From Bacteroidia bacterium (lineage in GTDB: Bacteria; Bacteroidota; Bacteroidia; B-17B0; Aurantibacillaceae): a stretch of 64,000 nt of DNA. The DNA lies in the NCBI GenBank assembly GCA_021740825.1, contig JAIOZA010000009.1, positions 1 to 64,000 of the forward strand, given 5' to 3'. A program made the translations under genes and the position numbers. Below, one piece after another: positions 1 through 10,124 of the stretch; positions within the stretch are counted from its first letter, which is position 1, and each line of letters begins with the position of its first letter. The notes below the pieces were generated by a model that did no database searches, was not told where the DNA came from, and saw nothing but the letters and a program-made list of their open reading frames with translations.

Positions 1-147
1 TATATTTAACATCCGAATTAAATTAAAACAGGATTAAAGAAAATAACCTGCAACTCATCTTTAGTTACTTCAGTTTAAATTGAAAATACTTTACACTTGA
101 TTCATTTATCATTTCAAATTTATAAATTACATATCAATTAAGTTAAT

Positions 148-182
148 AAAAAAACCTCGGACTATTTACTTCCGAGGTTTTC
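148..182 (-). terminator. Rho-independent terminator of the T9SS adhesin operon
   Basis: A perfect 10-bp stem (AAAACCTCGG at 151-160, CCGAGGTTTT at 172-181) encloses an 11-base loop. Read on the minus strand it is followed by a T-rich run, so it ends transcripts of the OmpA gene whose stop lies at 224. The A-run on the other side means it may work in both directions. Confidence 0.8.
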
Positions 183-223
183 ATTAATGCAAAACTAATT
201 ATTGTCAAATAAATTTTTAGTAT

Positions 224-2131
224 TTATTTTTTAGTCAAAGTTTCGATTGTAATTGCCTTAAATTCTGTTCGCCTATTTTTTTGATGCTCTTCTTCGGTGC
301 AAACAACATTGTTTTTACATTGATTTACAAGTTTACTTTCACCATAACCTTTCCATCTCATACGTTTTGAGTCAATTCCTTTTGTAACAATATACTGAAC
401 AGCTGCTTTGGCGCGTTTATCTGATAAAACTAAATTATATTGATCTCCAGCTCTAGAATCCGTATGTGAACTTAATTCAATATTTAGTTTAGGATTATCT
501 TGCATTAACTGCACTAATCTATCAAGTTCTACAGCAGCATCAGGCCTTATAAACCATTTATCTAAATCATAATAGATGTTATCTAACACAATTGGTTTTT
601 CAATGATAATTTGATCTAACTCAAAATTTGCAGTAAAACTCTCAGATAATTTCTTACCAATCATACTTAAATTTTTTGGCTGAGTTACTGTAAAGTACAT
701 TGGTTTAGAAGCTTTAATAACATATTCACATTTTGGTTTTAATCTAACAGTATAGTTTCCATTTAAATTTGTCAGTACCGTTTCTTTTGTATTTTCAGAT
801 ACATTATAAATCTCTACAACAGCTGAATCAACCGTTTTATTGTATACTCCCTTTTGACTTACAGAACCTGATAAAATAAATGTAGGGTCATTTTTTGTTA
901 CCTCATAAATTTTATCAGTTGAATTTCTATTTGAAGAAACAAATCCAGTTTTATTATCCTCATTTAAAACAAATGCAAAATCATCTTTAGAAGTATTTAA
1001 AGGATAATTTAAATTTTCAACTTGTAGCCATTTTTCACCATCGTAATAAGTCATAAATACATCTAATCCGCCTAAATTATTATGAGCATCAGAAGAAAAG
1101 TAAAATGTACCATCTGAATGAATGTAAGGAAACATTTCGTTACCACTAGTGTTTATAATATTGCCTAAATTTTCAGCTTTACCCCAATTAGTTCCATCAA
1201 AATTACTTTTATAAATATCAGTGCCGCCAGCCCCACCTGGCATATCAGAAATAAAAAATAGTGTTTTTTCATCTTGCGAAAGTGATGGATGACCGCATGA
1301 ATACTCATCACTATTAAATGGCAATTCGTTAACATTAGTCCATTTGTCATCTACTAATTCAGCCCTATATAATTTCAAATTATTTTCGTTTTTAGAATTT
1401 TTGGTCAACTTCTTTTTATGGTAATTACTTCGAGTAAAATAAACGATGTTGCCAACTTTATTAAAACAAGCCGGACCTTCATGATATTGCCCATTAATGT
1501 TTCCTTTTAATAACATTGGACTTAACCATTTTCCATTTTTATCCTTTTGCGAAAAATAGATATCCAAATAAGATCGCCCCGTCCAGTTTGCAGTAGCAGA
1601 GTTTTTAAAAGTAATTTTATCAGCTGTAAACATAATGCCATTTCCATAAGGAACTTGAGAAAAAGCAGTGGCTATCTCCGGAATTTCCGCTTCTTTAATA
1701 GTATATAAAGAAGTATCTTGTTTAAATGTATCAACTGATTTACAAGATACCAGCAGCATTTCAGCTACAAAATCATCAGGTACTTTATCAAGATACTTGC
1801 TGAACCAAATTTTTGCTTCATCATATTTATCCATTCCCATTAATAGTCTTCCATAGTAAAACATATTTATTGGATCGCTTTCAGGTAACAAAACAATTTT
1901 CGCAAACCATTTCTCAGCATTTGGAATGTCATTAATTAATCGATACGAATTTGCCAGCTTTATTTTGGCATCTGCTGGTTCATCCTTCTTAAGAAGATAA
2001 TTTTCGAAATTATCAATTGATTTATGATAAGCCATTTTTTCATAATTATTGACTCCTTTTTTGTATAAACTATTTGTACAACTACCAAAAACTATTGCAG
2101 TGGCTAGTGTTATTAATATTGCTGTTTTCAT
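224..2131 (-). CDS. PorE-like OmpA-family lipoprotein (T9SS-associated)
   Basis: 635 residues. The N-terminus is a lipoprotein signal ending in a lipobox (VFGSC, Cys about residue 18), so the mature protein is probably anchored in the outer membrane facing the periplasm. In order it shows TPR-like helices (about 20-135), a PD40/WD40-like beta-propeller (about 145-400), a carboxypeptidase-regulatory-like beta domain (about 415-500) and a C-terminal OmpA peptidoglycan-binding domain (about 515-630). The OmpA domain keeps the HTD motif and the LSDKRA helix used to bind diaminopimelate. This architecture is that of PorE and similar proteins that tether type IX secretion components to peptidoglycan. 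It is the last gene of a three-gene operon, 11 bases after the PorP/SprF-like gene. Its role in attaching or exporting the upstream adhesin is inferred from context. Confidence 0.88.
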   Translation of the reverse strand: MKTAILITLATAIVFGSCTNSLYKKGVNNYEKMAYHKSIDNFENYLLKKDEPADAKIKLANSYRLINDIPNAEKWFAKIVLLPESDPINMFYYGRLLMGMDKYDEAKIWFSKYLDKVPDDFVAEMLLVSCKSVDTFKQDTSLYTIKEAEIPEIATAFSQVPYGNGIMFTADKITFKNSATANWTGRSYLDIYFSQKDKNGKWLSPMLLKGNINGQYHEGPACFNKVGNIVYFTRSNYHKKKLTKNSKNENNLKLYRAELVDDKWTNVNELPFNSDEYSCGHPSLSQDEKTLFFISDMPGGAGGTDIYKSNFDGTNWGKAENLGNIINTSGNEMFPYIHSDGTFYFSSDAHNNLGGLDVFMTYYDGEKWLQVENLNYPLNTSKDDFAFVLNEDNKTGFVSSNRNSTDKIYEVTKNDPTFILSGSVSQKGVYNKTVDSAVVEIYNVSENTKETVLTNLNGNYTVRLKPKCEYVIKASKPMYFTVTQPKNLSMIGKKLSESFTANFELDQIIIEKPIVLDNIYYDLDKWFIRPDAAVELDRLVQLMQDNPKLNIELSSHTDSRAGDQYNLVLSDKRAKAAVQYIVTKGIDSKRMRWKGYGESKLVNQCKNNVVCTEEEHQKNRRTEFKAITIETLTKK

Positions 2132-2142
2132 AATAATATTGC

Positions 2143-3066
2143 TTAAAAGTATCGTGGAGTTTTTATTTTAATTAAATCTTTACCAAAATCATATCCTATC
2201 ATGATTTCATGTGTGCCTGAAGAGTATTTTCTTATTTTTGATGTAGTTAAATCAAAAGAATAACCTACCCTAAACCTATTATTAGTTTGGTATTCAACCA
2301 TAAAAACAATAGCGTCAAGTGATCGATAAGACACGCCAATCCAAAATTGATCTCGATAAAGTAAATTCAAATTAATATCAGCTTCAACAGGAGCCGCAGG
2401 TAAATATTTTATTAGAGTAGATGGCTTTAATTTAAACTGTTCATTTAATTTAAAAACGTAACCACCATAAGCATAATAATGCCTGTTTAAAAACGTGCCT
2501 TTATTGACGTCAAAATTAAAATTACGATTTACATCATACGCTACTAATGTTGGCAATGATATCCCGGCATACCAATTATTTGTGAAGTAGTAGGCGCCGA
2601 ATCCAAATTTAGGTAACCAAGCTGTTCTCCTTCCAGTAAATACACCATCATTCGCATCCCAAACAGTAACATTATCACTTTTAAAAACATAATTTGAAGC
2701 CCCCACTTTAATGCCAAAAGCAAGTTTACCTTTTTTTAGTTTTAGCTGATAAGCATAATTTGCATAAATATCAGTCTCTTCGGTTGCCCCAATTCGGTCG
2801 TGTGTTACGATTAAACCTAATCCCATATTTTCAGATTTTGATGGGATTAATCCGTCTATTGCAAGCAAGGATGTTTTTGGTGCGCCAGAAAAATCAACCC
2901 ATTGCGTGCGATGTAACAAGCTAGAAGTAATGTATTTATGACTACCAGCATACGCAGGATTAAGAAACAATCCATTAAACATGTACTGACTGATCATTGG
3001 ATCTTGCTGTGCATTTGCATTAATGTTTAACATTGCTACAAAAATTAATATTATTGATTTTTTCAT
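2143..3066 (-). CDS. PorP/SprF-family type IX secretion membrane protein
   Basis: 307 residues with a cleavable signal peptide (cut near ANAQ) followed by the family signature QDPMISQYMFNGLFLNPAYAG. The rest alternates in a way expected of an outer-membrane beta-barrel and ends in an aromatic residue (PRYF). In Flavobacterium johnsoniae SprF is needed for SprB to reach the surface, and the family sits beside genes for T9SS cargo with type B sorting domains. Here it lies between the giant adhesin (13 bases upstream) and a PorE-like lipoprotein (11 bases downstream), so it is very likely the dedicated partner of that adhesin. The family assignment is firm; the partner specificity is inference. 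Confidence 0.92.
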   Translation of the reverse strand: MKKSIILIFVAMLNINANAQQDPMISQYMFNGLFLNPAYAGSHKYITSSLLHRTQWVDFSGAPKTSLLAIDGLIPSKSENMGLGLIVTHDRIGATEETDIYANYAYQLKLKKGKLAFGIKVGASNYVFKSDNVTVWDANDGVFTGRRTAWLPKFGFGAYYFTNNWYAGISLPTLVAYDVNRNFNFDVNKGTFLNRHYYAYGGYVFKLNEQFKLKPSTLIKYLPAAPVEADINLNLLYRDQFWIGVSYRSLDAIVFMVEYQTNNRFRVGYSFDLTTSKIRKYSSGTHEIMIGYDFGKDLIKIKTPRYF

Positions 3067-3079
3067 GATTTTTATTTTT

Positions 3080-6000
3080 TTATCTTCTTAATTCAACGTA
3101 TCCTTTTAATACTATTTTACCTTTATTTACTTCCAAAATAGCGAAGTATGTAGCATTTGGCAGTTCATCGCTAGTGTTACTTTTTCCATCCCATTCATTT
3201 AAATATCCTGTTTTACTATAAACAATATTTCCCCAACGATTATAAATGGTTAAAACATTATCCGGATAGGCTTCAATGCCATGCACTACAAATAAATCAT
3301 TCTTATCATCATCATTTGGAGAAAATCCTTGTGGCATTTCTAAAATTAATGGCTGTGTTAAAGTAATTTCTCCTGAAATTCTACATCCATTTGTATCCAT
3401 AACAGTTACAAAATAATTTCCAGAATTAAGGTTATAATTATCTTCAGTAGCACTGCCGTTCGACCATAAATAACTGTATGGGGCTTCTCCTCCAGTTACA
3501 ACTAATTCAATTGAGCCATCAGTTCCATTAAATGAACTAATATTGTATCCACTAAATAAAATAGGACTCGATAAATTTATTTGCAATGCTGTTGGTTCAG
3601 TAATTGCGGTTGTATCATTAAAAACGCAACCATTAGCATCTGTAATTATTGCAGAGTAAATTCCACTCACTATATTATTTAAGTCTTTATTTGTGCTAGC
3701 ATTAGACCATAAATATGTGTAAGGTAAAGTACCTCCACTTGGGTTTAAATAAATATTCCCCAAGGTATCACCATTACATTTTAAATTATCAACTTGTTTA
3801 CTTAATAAAATTGTATCTGGTTGACTAATAGTAATTATTGCAAAACTTCCACAACTATTATTATCAGAATAATTTAAAGTATAAGTACCTGCAGCAACAT
3901 GAATTAAATCAGCACTTGTATTAAAATTTGACCAATTATATGAGTATGGTAAAACTCCACCTGATAATGTAGTATTTATTGAGCCTGACGCAAAACCATT
4001 ACATAATGGTGGGACTGTTAGAGCTGAATAGGTTAGCTGTGTTGGCTCCATTAAAACTGTATCAGCAGATGCAAGGCAAAGGTTTTTATCTCTTACTGTG
4101 ACTGTATAAGAACCTGCACCAACATTTATTAAATCCTGAACATTTGAATTATTGCTCCATGTATAAAGATTATTTGTGACACCTCCCGTTGCAGTAATAT
4201 AAATGGCACCATCCTGGTACCCCTTGCAACTTATGTTGTAACCATTGTAATTACTTACAGAATCAATATGAACTTCAAAGGGACTTGGTTCGCTTATTGT
4301 AAAATTTAATTGATCTGTACAACCATTCATATCCGAAACCACTACTCCATAATTTCCTGCCGTTAAGTTTAAAATATCTTGACTTGTAGCGGAGTTTGAC
4401 CAATTGTAATTATAATTTCCAGTTCCACCATTTACAGTTATATCAATATAGCCATCATTATTACCATTGCAACGGATATTAAATCCATTGAAGACACTCT
4501 GACTAAATAATTGTGCATCCAATTCATTTGGTTGGGTTAAAGTTACATTAACTATAACATTACAACCATTTACATCAGAAACAGTAACACTGTAAGTTCC
4601 TGCTGTTACATTAATTAAAGCCGCATTAGTTTGAGTTGGAACAGAAGACCATGCATAAGTATATGGAGTTGTACCACCTATTGCAGTTACGCTGGCAGAG
4701 CCGTTAGATAAACCAAAGCAACTGATATTTTGTCCGTTGTAGTTTGAAGTAACAGAAGTAGTAGCTCCTATAGCTATAGGTTCAGAAACCGTAATGGAAT
4801 TTGCAATCGTACATCCATTTGCATCAGTCATCATAACACTATAAGTTCCTGCACCAACACCGGTCAATAAAGTTCCTGTTTGAATAGGATTTGTAGTCCA
4901 AGTATAAGTATAAGGCGCTGTGCCATTAAAAGCGGTAGCAGTAATTGATGCATTAGTAGCTCCAAAACATGTTACCTGTTGACCGTTATAGTTTGAAATA
5001 ACTGCCATGCTTGATGAGAAGGATGCAGAAGGCTGAGTTAAAGTTACTCCTGCTGTAATTGAACAATTATTTATATCTTTTACAACAACAGAATATGTAC
5101 CAGCACTTAAACCGTTAGCAGTAAAAGTAGTTTGAGAAGGAAATGTATTCCATGCATAGGTATAAGGTGTTGTTCCGCCATTTGGAGTAACACTTGCTGT
5201 TCCATTACTATATCCAAAACAACTAACATTGGAACCATTGAAGTCAGAAGTGGCAAGTGCTGTTGCCGTAATTGCTGGTGGTTGCGTTAATATAATTGTA
5301 TTAGTAATTGTACAATTATTAATATCTTTAATAATAACTGTATAAGTACCTACGCCAATATTAGAAACTGCAACTGTTGTTTTTGTAGGAGCAGTTGACC
5401 ATGAGTAAGAATAAGTTCCTGTTCCACCACTTACAGTAGCTAAAGCGGAGCCATCCGTTAAACCAAAACAACTAATATTTTGCCCGTTATAATCTGATGT
5501 AATTGAAGTGGTTGATGTTAATTGGGTAGGTTGCGCTAATGTTATTGTTTTAGTAACGCTACAACCATTAATATCAGAAACGATTACACTATAAATTCCT
5601 GCCCCAATATTAGTTAAAGTTGCATTTGTTTGAGTTGGAACAGAAGACCATGCATAAGTATAGGGTGTTGTACCACCTGTTGGATTAACATTCGCTGATC
5701 CATTGTTAAATCCAAAACAACTAATATCTTGTCCGTTATAGTTTGAAGTAATTGAAGTTGTAGCTGCAATAGCTGTAGGTTCAGAAACCGTAATGGAATT
5801 TGCAATCGTACATCCATTTGCATCAGTCATCATAACACTATAAGTTCCTGCACCAACACCGGTCAATAAAGTTCCTGTTTGAACAGGGTTAGTTGTCCAA
5901 GTATAAGTATAAGGAGCTGTGCCATTAAAAGCGGTAGCAGTAATTGATGCATTAGTAGCGCCAAAACATGTTACCTGCTGACCGTTATAGTTTGAAATAA

Positions 6001-9000
6001 CTGCCATGCTTGATGAAAATGCTGCTACAGGCTGAGTTAAAGTTACTGTTTTAGTGATAGAACAATTATTAATATCTTTTACAACAACAGAATATGTACC
6101 AGCACTTAAACCATTAGCAGTAAAAGTTGTTTGAGAAGGAATTGTATTCCATGCATAGGTATAAGGTGTTGTTCCGCCATTGGGAGTAACACTTGCTGTT
6201 CCATTACTATATCCAAAACAACTAACATTTGAGCCATTGTAGTCAGAAGTGGCAAGTGCTGTTGCAGTAATAACCGCTGGTTGAGTTAATGTAATTGTAT
6301 TAGTAATTGTACAATTATTAATATCTTTAATAATAACTGTATAAGTACCTACGCCAATATTAGAAACAGCAGCAGTAGTTTTTGTAGGAGCAGTTGACCA
6401 TGAGTAAGAATAAGTTCCTGTTCCACCACTTACAGTAGCTAAAGCGGAGCCATCCGTTAATCCAAAACAACTAATATTTTCTCCATTATAATCTGATGTA
6501 ACTGCTAATGTTGAATTTAAAACAGCAGGTAATGTAATAACTGAAGTACTCGAAACACAACCTCTGCTATCTTTAATAATAACAGTATATGTTGCGGCTA
6601 TAGAAATATTACTGCTATATGTTCCTAATGCTAAATATGAAGACCCATTATTAAAAGAAACAAAATAGGGTCCATTATCTCCACCGGATGGATAAACTGT
6701 AACTGGGACAGATGTTGTACCAACAGAATAACATTTAGCAAAATTAATACTATCAATTTTTACTTCAGCAGGTATTGTAATAATATCAGGTATTAATGAT
6801 AAACAATTATTAGCGTCTTTAACAATAACAGAATATGTAATGCCATTATTTAGCAGCATTGTATACCCACCTGGTGATTGATACGTTAAACCATTATTAT
6901 ATGAAACTTGATAAGTTGTGGATGAACCTCCTGAGGGAACTACTGTTATTTGTGTTTGTCCTGAACCTGGAACAGAACAAGTGACAATAAATGAATTGAC
7001 CATTACCGAATCGGGTTGAGTAAGTGCAAGAATTAATGGATTCATAATTGAACAATTATTAGCATCTTTAACGGAAACTGTATAACCACCTGCTGATACA
7101 TTACTAATATTTGAGGTTGTTGCGCCAGTTGACCATGAATAACTATAAGGAATTACACCACCACTAGCAGTTAATGAAATAGAACCATCATTACCATAAA
7201 TACACGTTGTATTATTTGTGGTATATGTTACTGCAACTTGAGTAGGTTCTGTAATTACTGCAGATGCAACTGAAGAACAACCATTTGCATCTGTAATTTG
7301 AACCGAGTAACTATTTGGCGGTAAATTCACTAAATCTTCAGATAAAGAACCATTATTCCAATTGAAATAGTAAGGAAATGTACCTCCCGAAATTGTAAGA
7401 TTTATGGTTCCATTATTTAAACCATTACACGTTACATTTGCTGGCAAAACGCCAACAGATAATTGTGAAGGTTTAGTTATGGTAAAGTTTTGGAATTCAG
7501 TACAATTTACAGCGTCAGTTACTGCTGCTATATAATTGCCCGCAGCTAAGCCACCAATACTTGGTCCTGAAGCACCATTACTCCAATTAACTGTATAAGA
7601 TCCAGTAGCGCTTGAAACAATTGCTAAAGCCGAACCATTACTGCTGCCAAAACAAGAAACATTACTTGAAAAAATATTTAAATTTAATTTACAAGGTGGT
7701 TGAGTAATTTTAACACTATCAATTTTTGTACAACCATTAATATCGGTTACAATTACACTGTACGTTCCAATTGGTAAATTTGCTATTGAAGGATTGGTAG
7801 ATGAATTTTCCCATAAATAACTATAAGGTAAAGTTCCACCAAATGGATTAGCTACAGCTACTCCATTCGACCCACCAACTGTTGTTACATTAGTAGATGT
7901 CATAACATTTGTTAGTTGCGTGGGTTCTAAAATTGTAATATTTGCTGTTTGAAAACAACCATTTCCATCTCTAACTAAAGCAGTATAAACTCCTGCATTT
8001 AAATTTGTAGCAATGCTAGTATTTTGCACAGGAATCGTGTTCCATGTATATGTGTATGCTGGAGTTCCACCTGTAACACTTACAGAAGCAGTTCCAGTGG
8101 CAGCGCCATTACACAATACATTTGTTGAACTGCCAATAGCTGTTAATCCTAAACAAGATGGTTCGTTTACTACTGTGCTCCCAGATATTAAACATCCATT
8201 TGCGTCTGTAATTGTTGCCGTATAAATACCATAAACAAGATTGGTAAGTGTAAATGTATTTAGGCCACTTGGCGTCCATGTTACTGTATAGGCAGGTGCT
8301 CCACCTGTAACCGAAACAGATACTGAACCATCACTTCCACCATTTACACTCACATTTGTAGCATTAAATGATATGTTTAATGGAGTAGGAGCTATAATGT
8401 TAGTGCTAATATTAGCTGAAGAACAGCCTAAAGAATCTGTTACTATAACTGAATAATTTCCTTGTCCGCCAGTAGTTGTATTTATTATAGATCCTGTATT
8501 CCATTGATAATGGTAAGGCAAGGTGCCACCTGATGCTGTTGCTTGAATTGTAGTTGTGCTATTGTTACACGTTAATGTTCCTGCCGAAACACTCACACTT
8601 AATGGGGAAGAAAAATAAATAACAGTTGAATCTTTTTTATTTATACATCCTCCTCCAACACTGGTACTAGTTAGATATAATTTTACAAAACCTGCTGAAA
8701 TTTCAGCTGGCGTGGGTGTATAATTTGTATTTAAATAAGTATTACCAGGGTTAAAAGAACCTAATCCTCCTGACCAAATACCACTAGCAAATTGAACGGT
8801 TCCTGTTAGTGATGCAATTGGAGTTGTAGCACAAATTTTTTGATTTGGACAAGCATCCACAATTGGCGTGGTTCCTGAAGAAACAGTGATTGGCGATTGA
8901 ATAGCTGATGGGCAATTTACCGGATCATATAATTTATCTTTTACTTCAACTTTGTAGGAACCTGCCACTGAAGCAAAATAAGTTGAGCCTGTTCCTAAAA

Positions 9001-9853
9001 ATACGTTTGAACTTGTTAACCAATTGTAAGTATAGGCAGGTAAACCCCCAACTCCAGTTGCAGTTAAGGTTACACCACTTCCCGGGCCAATGTTACAAAA
9101 CGCAGCAGGATTTGGTGTTACAATTCCTGATAAGGCAGGATAATTATAAATACGAACAGTGTCACAAATTGTAACACTAAATCCACAAGTTGAGGCTTGT
9201 GGAAACCCGCAAACTTTATAATCTACATAAGCTGGTGCACCACTTGGAGGACTATAAGTTGGGCTAGCAATATTTGTAGCATTTAAATAACTGTCATATT
9301 GCCCAAGTGTACCTGGGTAAATTGATTGCCAAACAACTGAACTATTAACAACTCCATATGAAATTAATTGTGTTTTACAACCAATGCGTACGGTATCATC
9401 TTTTGGAAATAAAGGTTTTGAGATAGAAGTTATTTTATAAACGTTCTTATTACCTCCCGGTTTACAAAATGTAATTTGATGAGGCCCAATCCCGGAAATA
9501 CATTTTATTTGTCCACCCGGATAATTGCCTGTGCAACCAATATCATAAAATAATGAACCAGCAGGATCTGCACCTATCATATCAATTTGAATTCCTGCAG
9601 AATTAGGATCAATTGTTAAATTAAAATATACACATTGATCTGGTGAACTTGCTGAGCAACATTGATCATTACGAGATATATTTGGTGATGACCAAACTCC
9701 AGCAGGAAAACCAGTAAGATTAACTGTGTAGGAAGGTACGGTAGCCATGCAAGGACTTTGAGCATTAGCATTACCACTTAATATCAAAGTCGGTATTACA
9801 ACTAATAATAATACTCTTATGGTATTATAATGTTTTAAAAAAAATGTTCTCAT
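3080..9853 (-). CDS. Giant SprB-repeat surface adhesin with T9SS type B sorting domain
   Basis: 2257 residues. A signal peptide (hydrophobic core about residues 12-30, cut after ANAQ) starts the protein. Residues about 30-420 are non-repetitive beta-rich sequence. From there to about 2170 it is an array of SprB-like repeats of roughly 70-85 residues, each built around a pattern like CFG..NG.A.....GGT.PYTY.W and G.Y.V...D.NGC. The last ~85 residues form the gliding-motility-associated type B C-terminal domain (PQGFSPNDD, YNRWGN, WDGK, ATYFAILE), which directs export by the type IX system and surface retention. SprB-family proteins act as mobile cell-surface adhesins in gliding. Two PorP/PorE-like genes follow in the same operon. 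About 333 residues are duplicated nearly perfectly in tandem (about 4540-6520). The ATG start gives a complete signal peptide. Confidence 0.92.
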   Translation of the reverse strand: MRTFFLKHYNTIRVLLLVVIPTLILSGNANAQSPCMATVPSYTVNLTGFPAGVWSSPNISRNDQCCSASSPDQCVYFNLTIDPNSAGIQIDMIGADPAGSLFYDIGCTGNYPGGQIKCISGIGPHQITFCKPGGNKNVYKITSISKPLFPKDDTVRIGCKTQLISYGVVNSSVVWQSIYPGTLGQYDSYLNATNIASPTYSPPSGAPAYVDYKVCGFPQASTCGFSVTICDTVRIYNYPALSGIVTPNPAAFCNIGPGSGVTLTATGVGGLPAYTYNWLTSSNVFLGTGSTYFASVAGSYKVEVKDKLYDPVNCPSAIQSPITVSSGTTPIVDACPNQKICATTPIASLTGTVQFASGIWSGGLGSFNPGNTYLNTNYTPTPAEISAGFVKLYLTSTSVGGGCINKKDSTVIYFSSPLSVSVSAGTLTCNNSTTTIQATASGGTLPYHYQWNTGSIINTTTGGQGNYSVIVTDSLGCSSANISTNIIAPTPLNISFNATNVSVNGGSDGSVSVSVTGGAPAYTVTWTPSGLNTFTLTNLVYGIYTATITDANGCLISGSTVVNEPSCLGLTAIGSSTNVLCNGAATGTASVSVTGGTPAYTYTWNTIPVQNTSIATNLNAGVYTALVRDGNGCFQTANITILEPTQLTNVMTSTNVTTVGGSNGVAVANPFGGTLPYSYLWENSSTNPSIANLPIGTYSVIVTDINGCTKIDSVKITQPPCKLNLNIFSSNVSCFGSSNGSALAIVSSATGSYTVNWSNGASGPSIGGLAAGNYIAAVTDAVNCTEFQNFTITKPSQLSVGVLPANVTCNGLNNGTINLTISGGTFPYYFNWNNGSLSEDLVNLPPNSYSVQITDANGCSSVASAVITEPTQVAVTYTTNNTTCIYGNDGSISLTASGGVIPYSYSWSTGATTSNISNVSAGGYTVSVKDANNCSIMNPLILALTQPDSVMVNSFIVTCSVPGSGQTQITVVPSGGSSTTYQVSYNNGLTYQSPGGYTMLLNNGITYSVIVKDANNCLSLIPDIITIPAEVKIDSINFAKCYSVGTTSVPVTVYPSGGDNGPYFVSFNNGSSYLALGTYSSNISIAATYTVIIKDSRGCVSSTSVITLPAVLNSTLAVTSDYNGENISCFGLTDGSALATVSGGTGTYSYSWSTAPTKTTAAVSNIGVGTYTVIIKDINNCTITNTITLTQPAVITATALATSDYNGSNVSCFGYSNGTASVTPNGGTTPYTYAWNTIPSQTTFTANGLSAGTYSVVVKDINNCSITKTVTLTQPVAAFSSSMAVISNYNGQQVTCFGATNASITATAFNGTAPYTYTWTTNPVQTGTLLTGVGAGTYSVMMTDANGCTIANSITVSEPTAIAATTSITSNYNGQDISCFGFNNGSANVNPTGGTTPYTYAWSSVPTQTNATLTNIGAGIYSVIVSDINGCSVTKTITLAQPTQLTSTTSITSDYNGQNISCFGLTDGSALATVSGGTGTYSYSWSTAPTKTTVAVSNIGVGTYTVIIKDINNCTITNTIILTQPPAITATALATSDFNGSNVSCFGYSNGTASVTPNGGTTPYTYAWNTFPSQTTFTANGLSAGTYSVVVKDINNCSITAGVTLTQPSASFSSSMAVISNYNGQQVTCFGATNASITATAFNGTAPYTYTWTTNPIQTGTLLTGVGAGTYSVMMTDANGCTIANSITVSEPIAIGATTSVTSNYNGQNISCFGLSNGSASVTAIGGTTPYTYAWSSVPTQTNAALINVTAGTYSVTVSDVNGCNVIVNVTLTQPNELDAQLFSQSVFNGFNIRCNGNNDGYIDITVNGGTGNYNYNWSNSATSQDILNLTAGNYGVVVSDMNGCTDQLNFTISEPSPFEVHIDSVSNYNGYNISCKGYQDGAIYITATGGVTNNLYTWSNNSNVQDLINVGAGSYTVTVRDKNLCLASADTVLMEPTQLTYSALTVPPLCNGFASGSINTTLSGGVLPYSYNWSNFNTSADLIHVAAGTYTLNYSDNNSCGSFAIITISQPDTILLSKQVDNLKCNGDTLGNIYLNPSGGTLPYTYLWSNASTNKDLNNIVSGIYSAIITDANGCVFNDTTAITEPTALQINLSSPILFSGYNISSFNGTDGSIELVVTGGEAPYSYLWSNGSATEDNYNLNSGNYFVTVMDTNGCRISGEITLTQPLILEMPQGFSPNDDDKNDLFVVHGIEAYPDNVLTIYNRWGNIVYSKTGYLNEWDGKSNTSDELPNATYFAILEVNKGKIVLKGYVELRR
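4540..6520 (-). repeat. 999-bp tandem duplication inside the adhesin gene
   Basis: Two adjacent blocks of about 999 bases (about 4540-5538 and 5539-6520) carry nearly the same sequence. For example, TTCAGAAACCGTAATGG occurs at 4781 and again at 5780. The shift is a multiple of three (333 codons), so the frame is kept and four SprB-type repeats are copied as one block. Similarity fades near 6500. Such a block suggests recent unequal crossing over and possible length variation between strains. Confidence 0.85.
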
Positions 9854-9906
9854 CGAATTACATTTTTAGTTTTTGTGAGGATAAAGTTCAATGTTTTGTA
9901 ATCTCA

Positions 9907-9930
9907 TTAAAATGATGATGTTCATTTTAA
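9907..9930. repeat. 9-bp inverted repeat upstream of the adhesin operon
   Basis: TTAAAATGA (9907-9915) and TCATTTTAA (9922-9930) form a perfect inverted repeat with a 6-base loop, 54-77 bases upstream of the adhesin start codon. It could be an operator or a leader hairpin. No clear TAnnTTTG box for the adhesin was found nearby. In AT-rich DNA a repeat of this size can arise by chance. Confidence 0.3.
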
Positions 9931-10070
9931 ACATTGATAAGAAACATTTTTGAGTGCACAAGAACTAGCAACTGCAGAATTTACAGAGCAAATCGTTTAA
10001 CTAACGCGCCTTTCGTAAATGCAAGTACATAATAAATAGTACTATTACTACTGATTTTAATTAAACAATG

Positions 10071-10078
10071 TATATTTG
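10071..10078 (+). promoter_or_regulatory. Bacteroidota -7 promoter element (TATATTTG)
   Basis: TATATTTG fits the Bacteroidota sigma-ABfr -7 consensus TAnnTTTG exactly and lies 46 bases before the ATG at 10125, which implies a leader of about 40 bases. A TTG at the -33 position is not obvious. Confidence 0.5.
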
Positions 10079-10124
10079 CAGAAGTAACAACTGTGATTAA
10101 AATAAATTTTTATTTAACCTAAAT

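Noticed and set aside
4000-8600. Regularly spaced repeats that could suggest a CRISPR array
   Set aside because: The repeats lie in one open reading frame, are about 200-250 bases long, and encode SprB-type protein repeats; spacing and size do not fit CRISPR.
8908-9174. Plus-strand frame of 88 codons inside the adhesin gene
   Set aside because: Leu/Gln-rich shadow of repeated codons in the adhesin; no signal, no homology pattern, no promoter.
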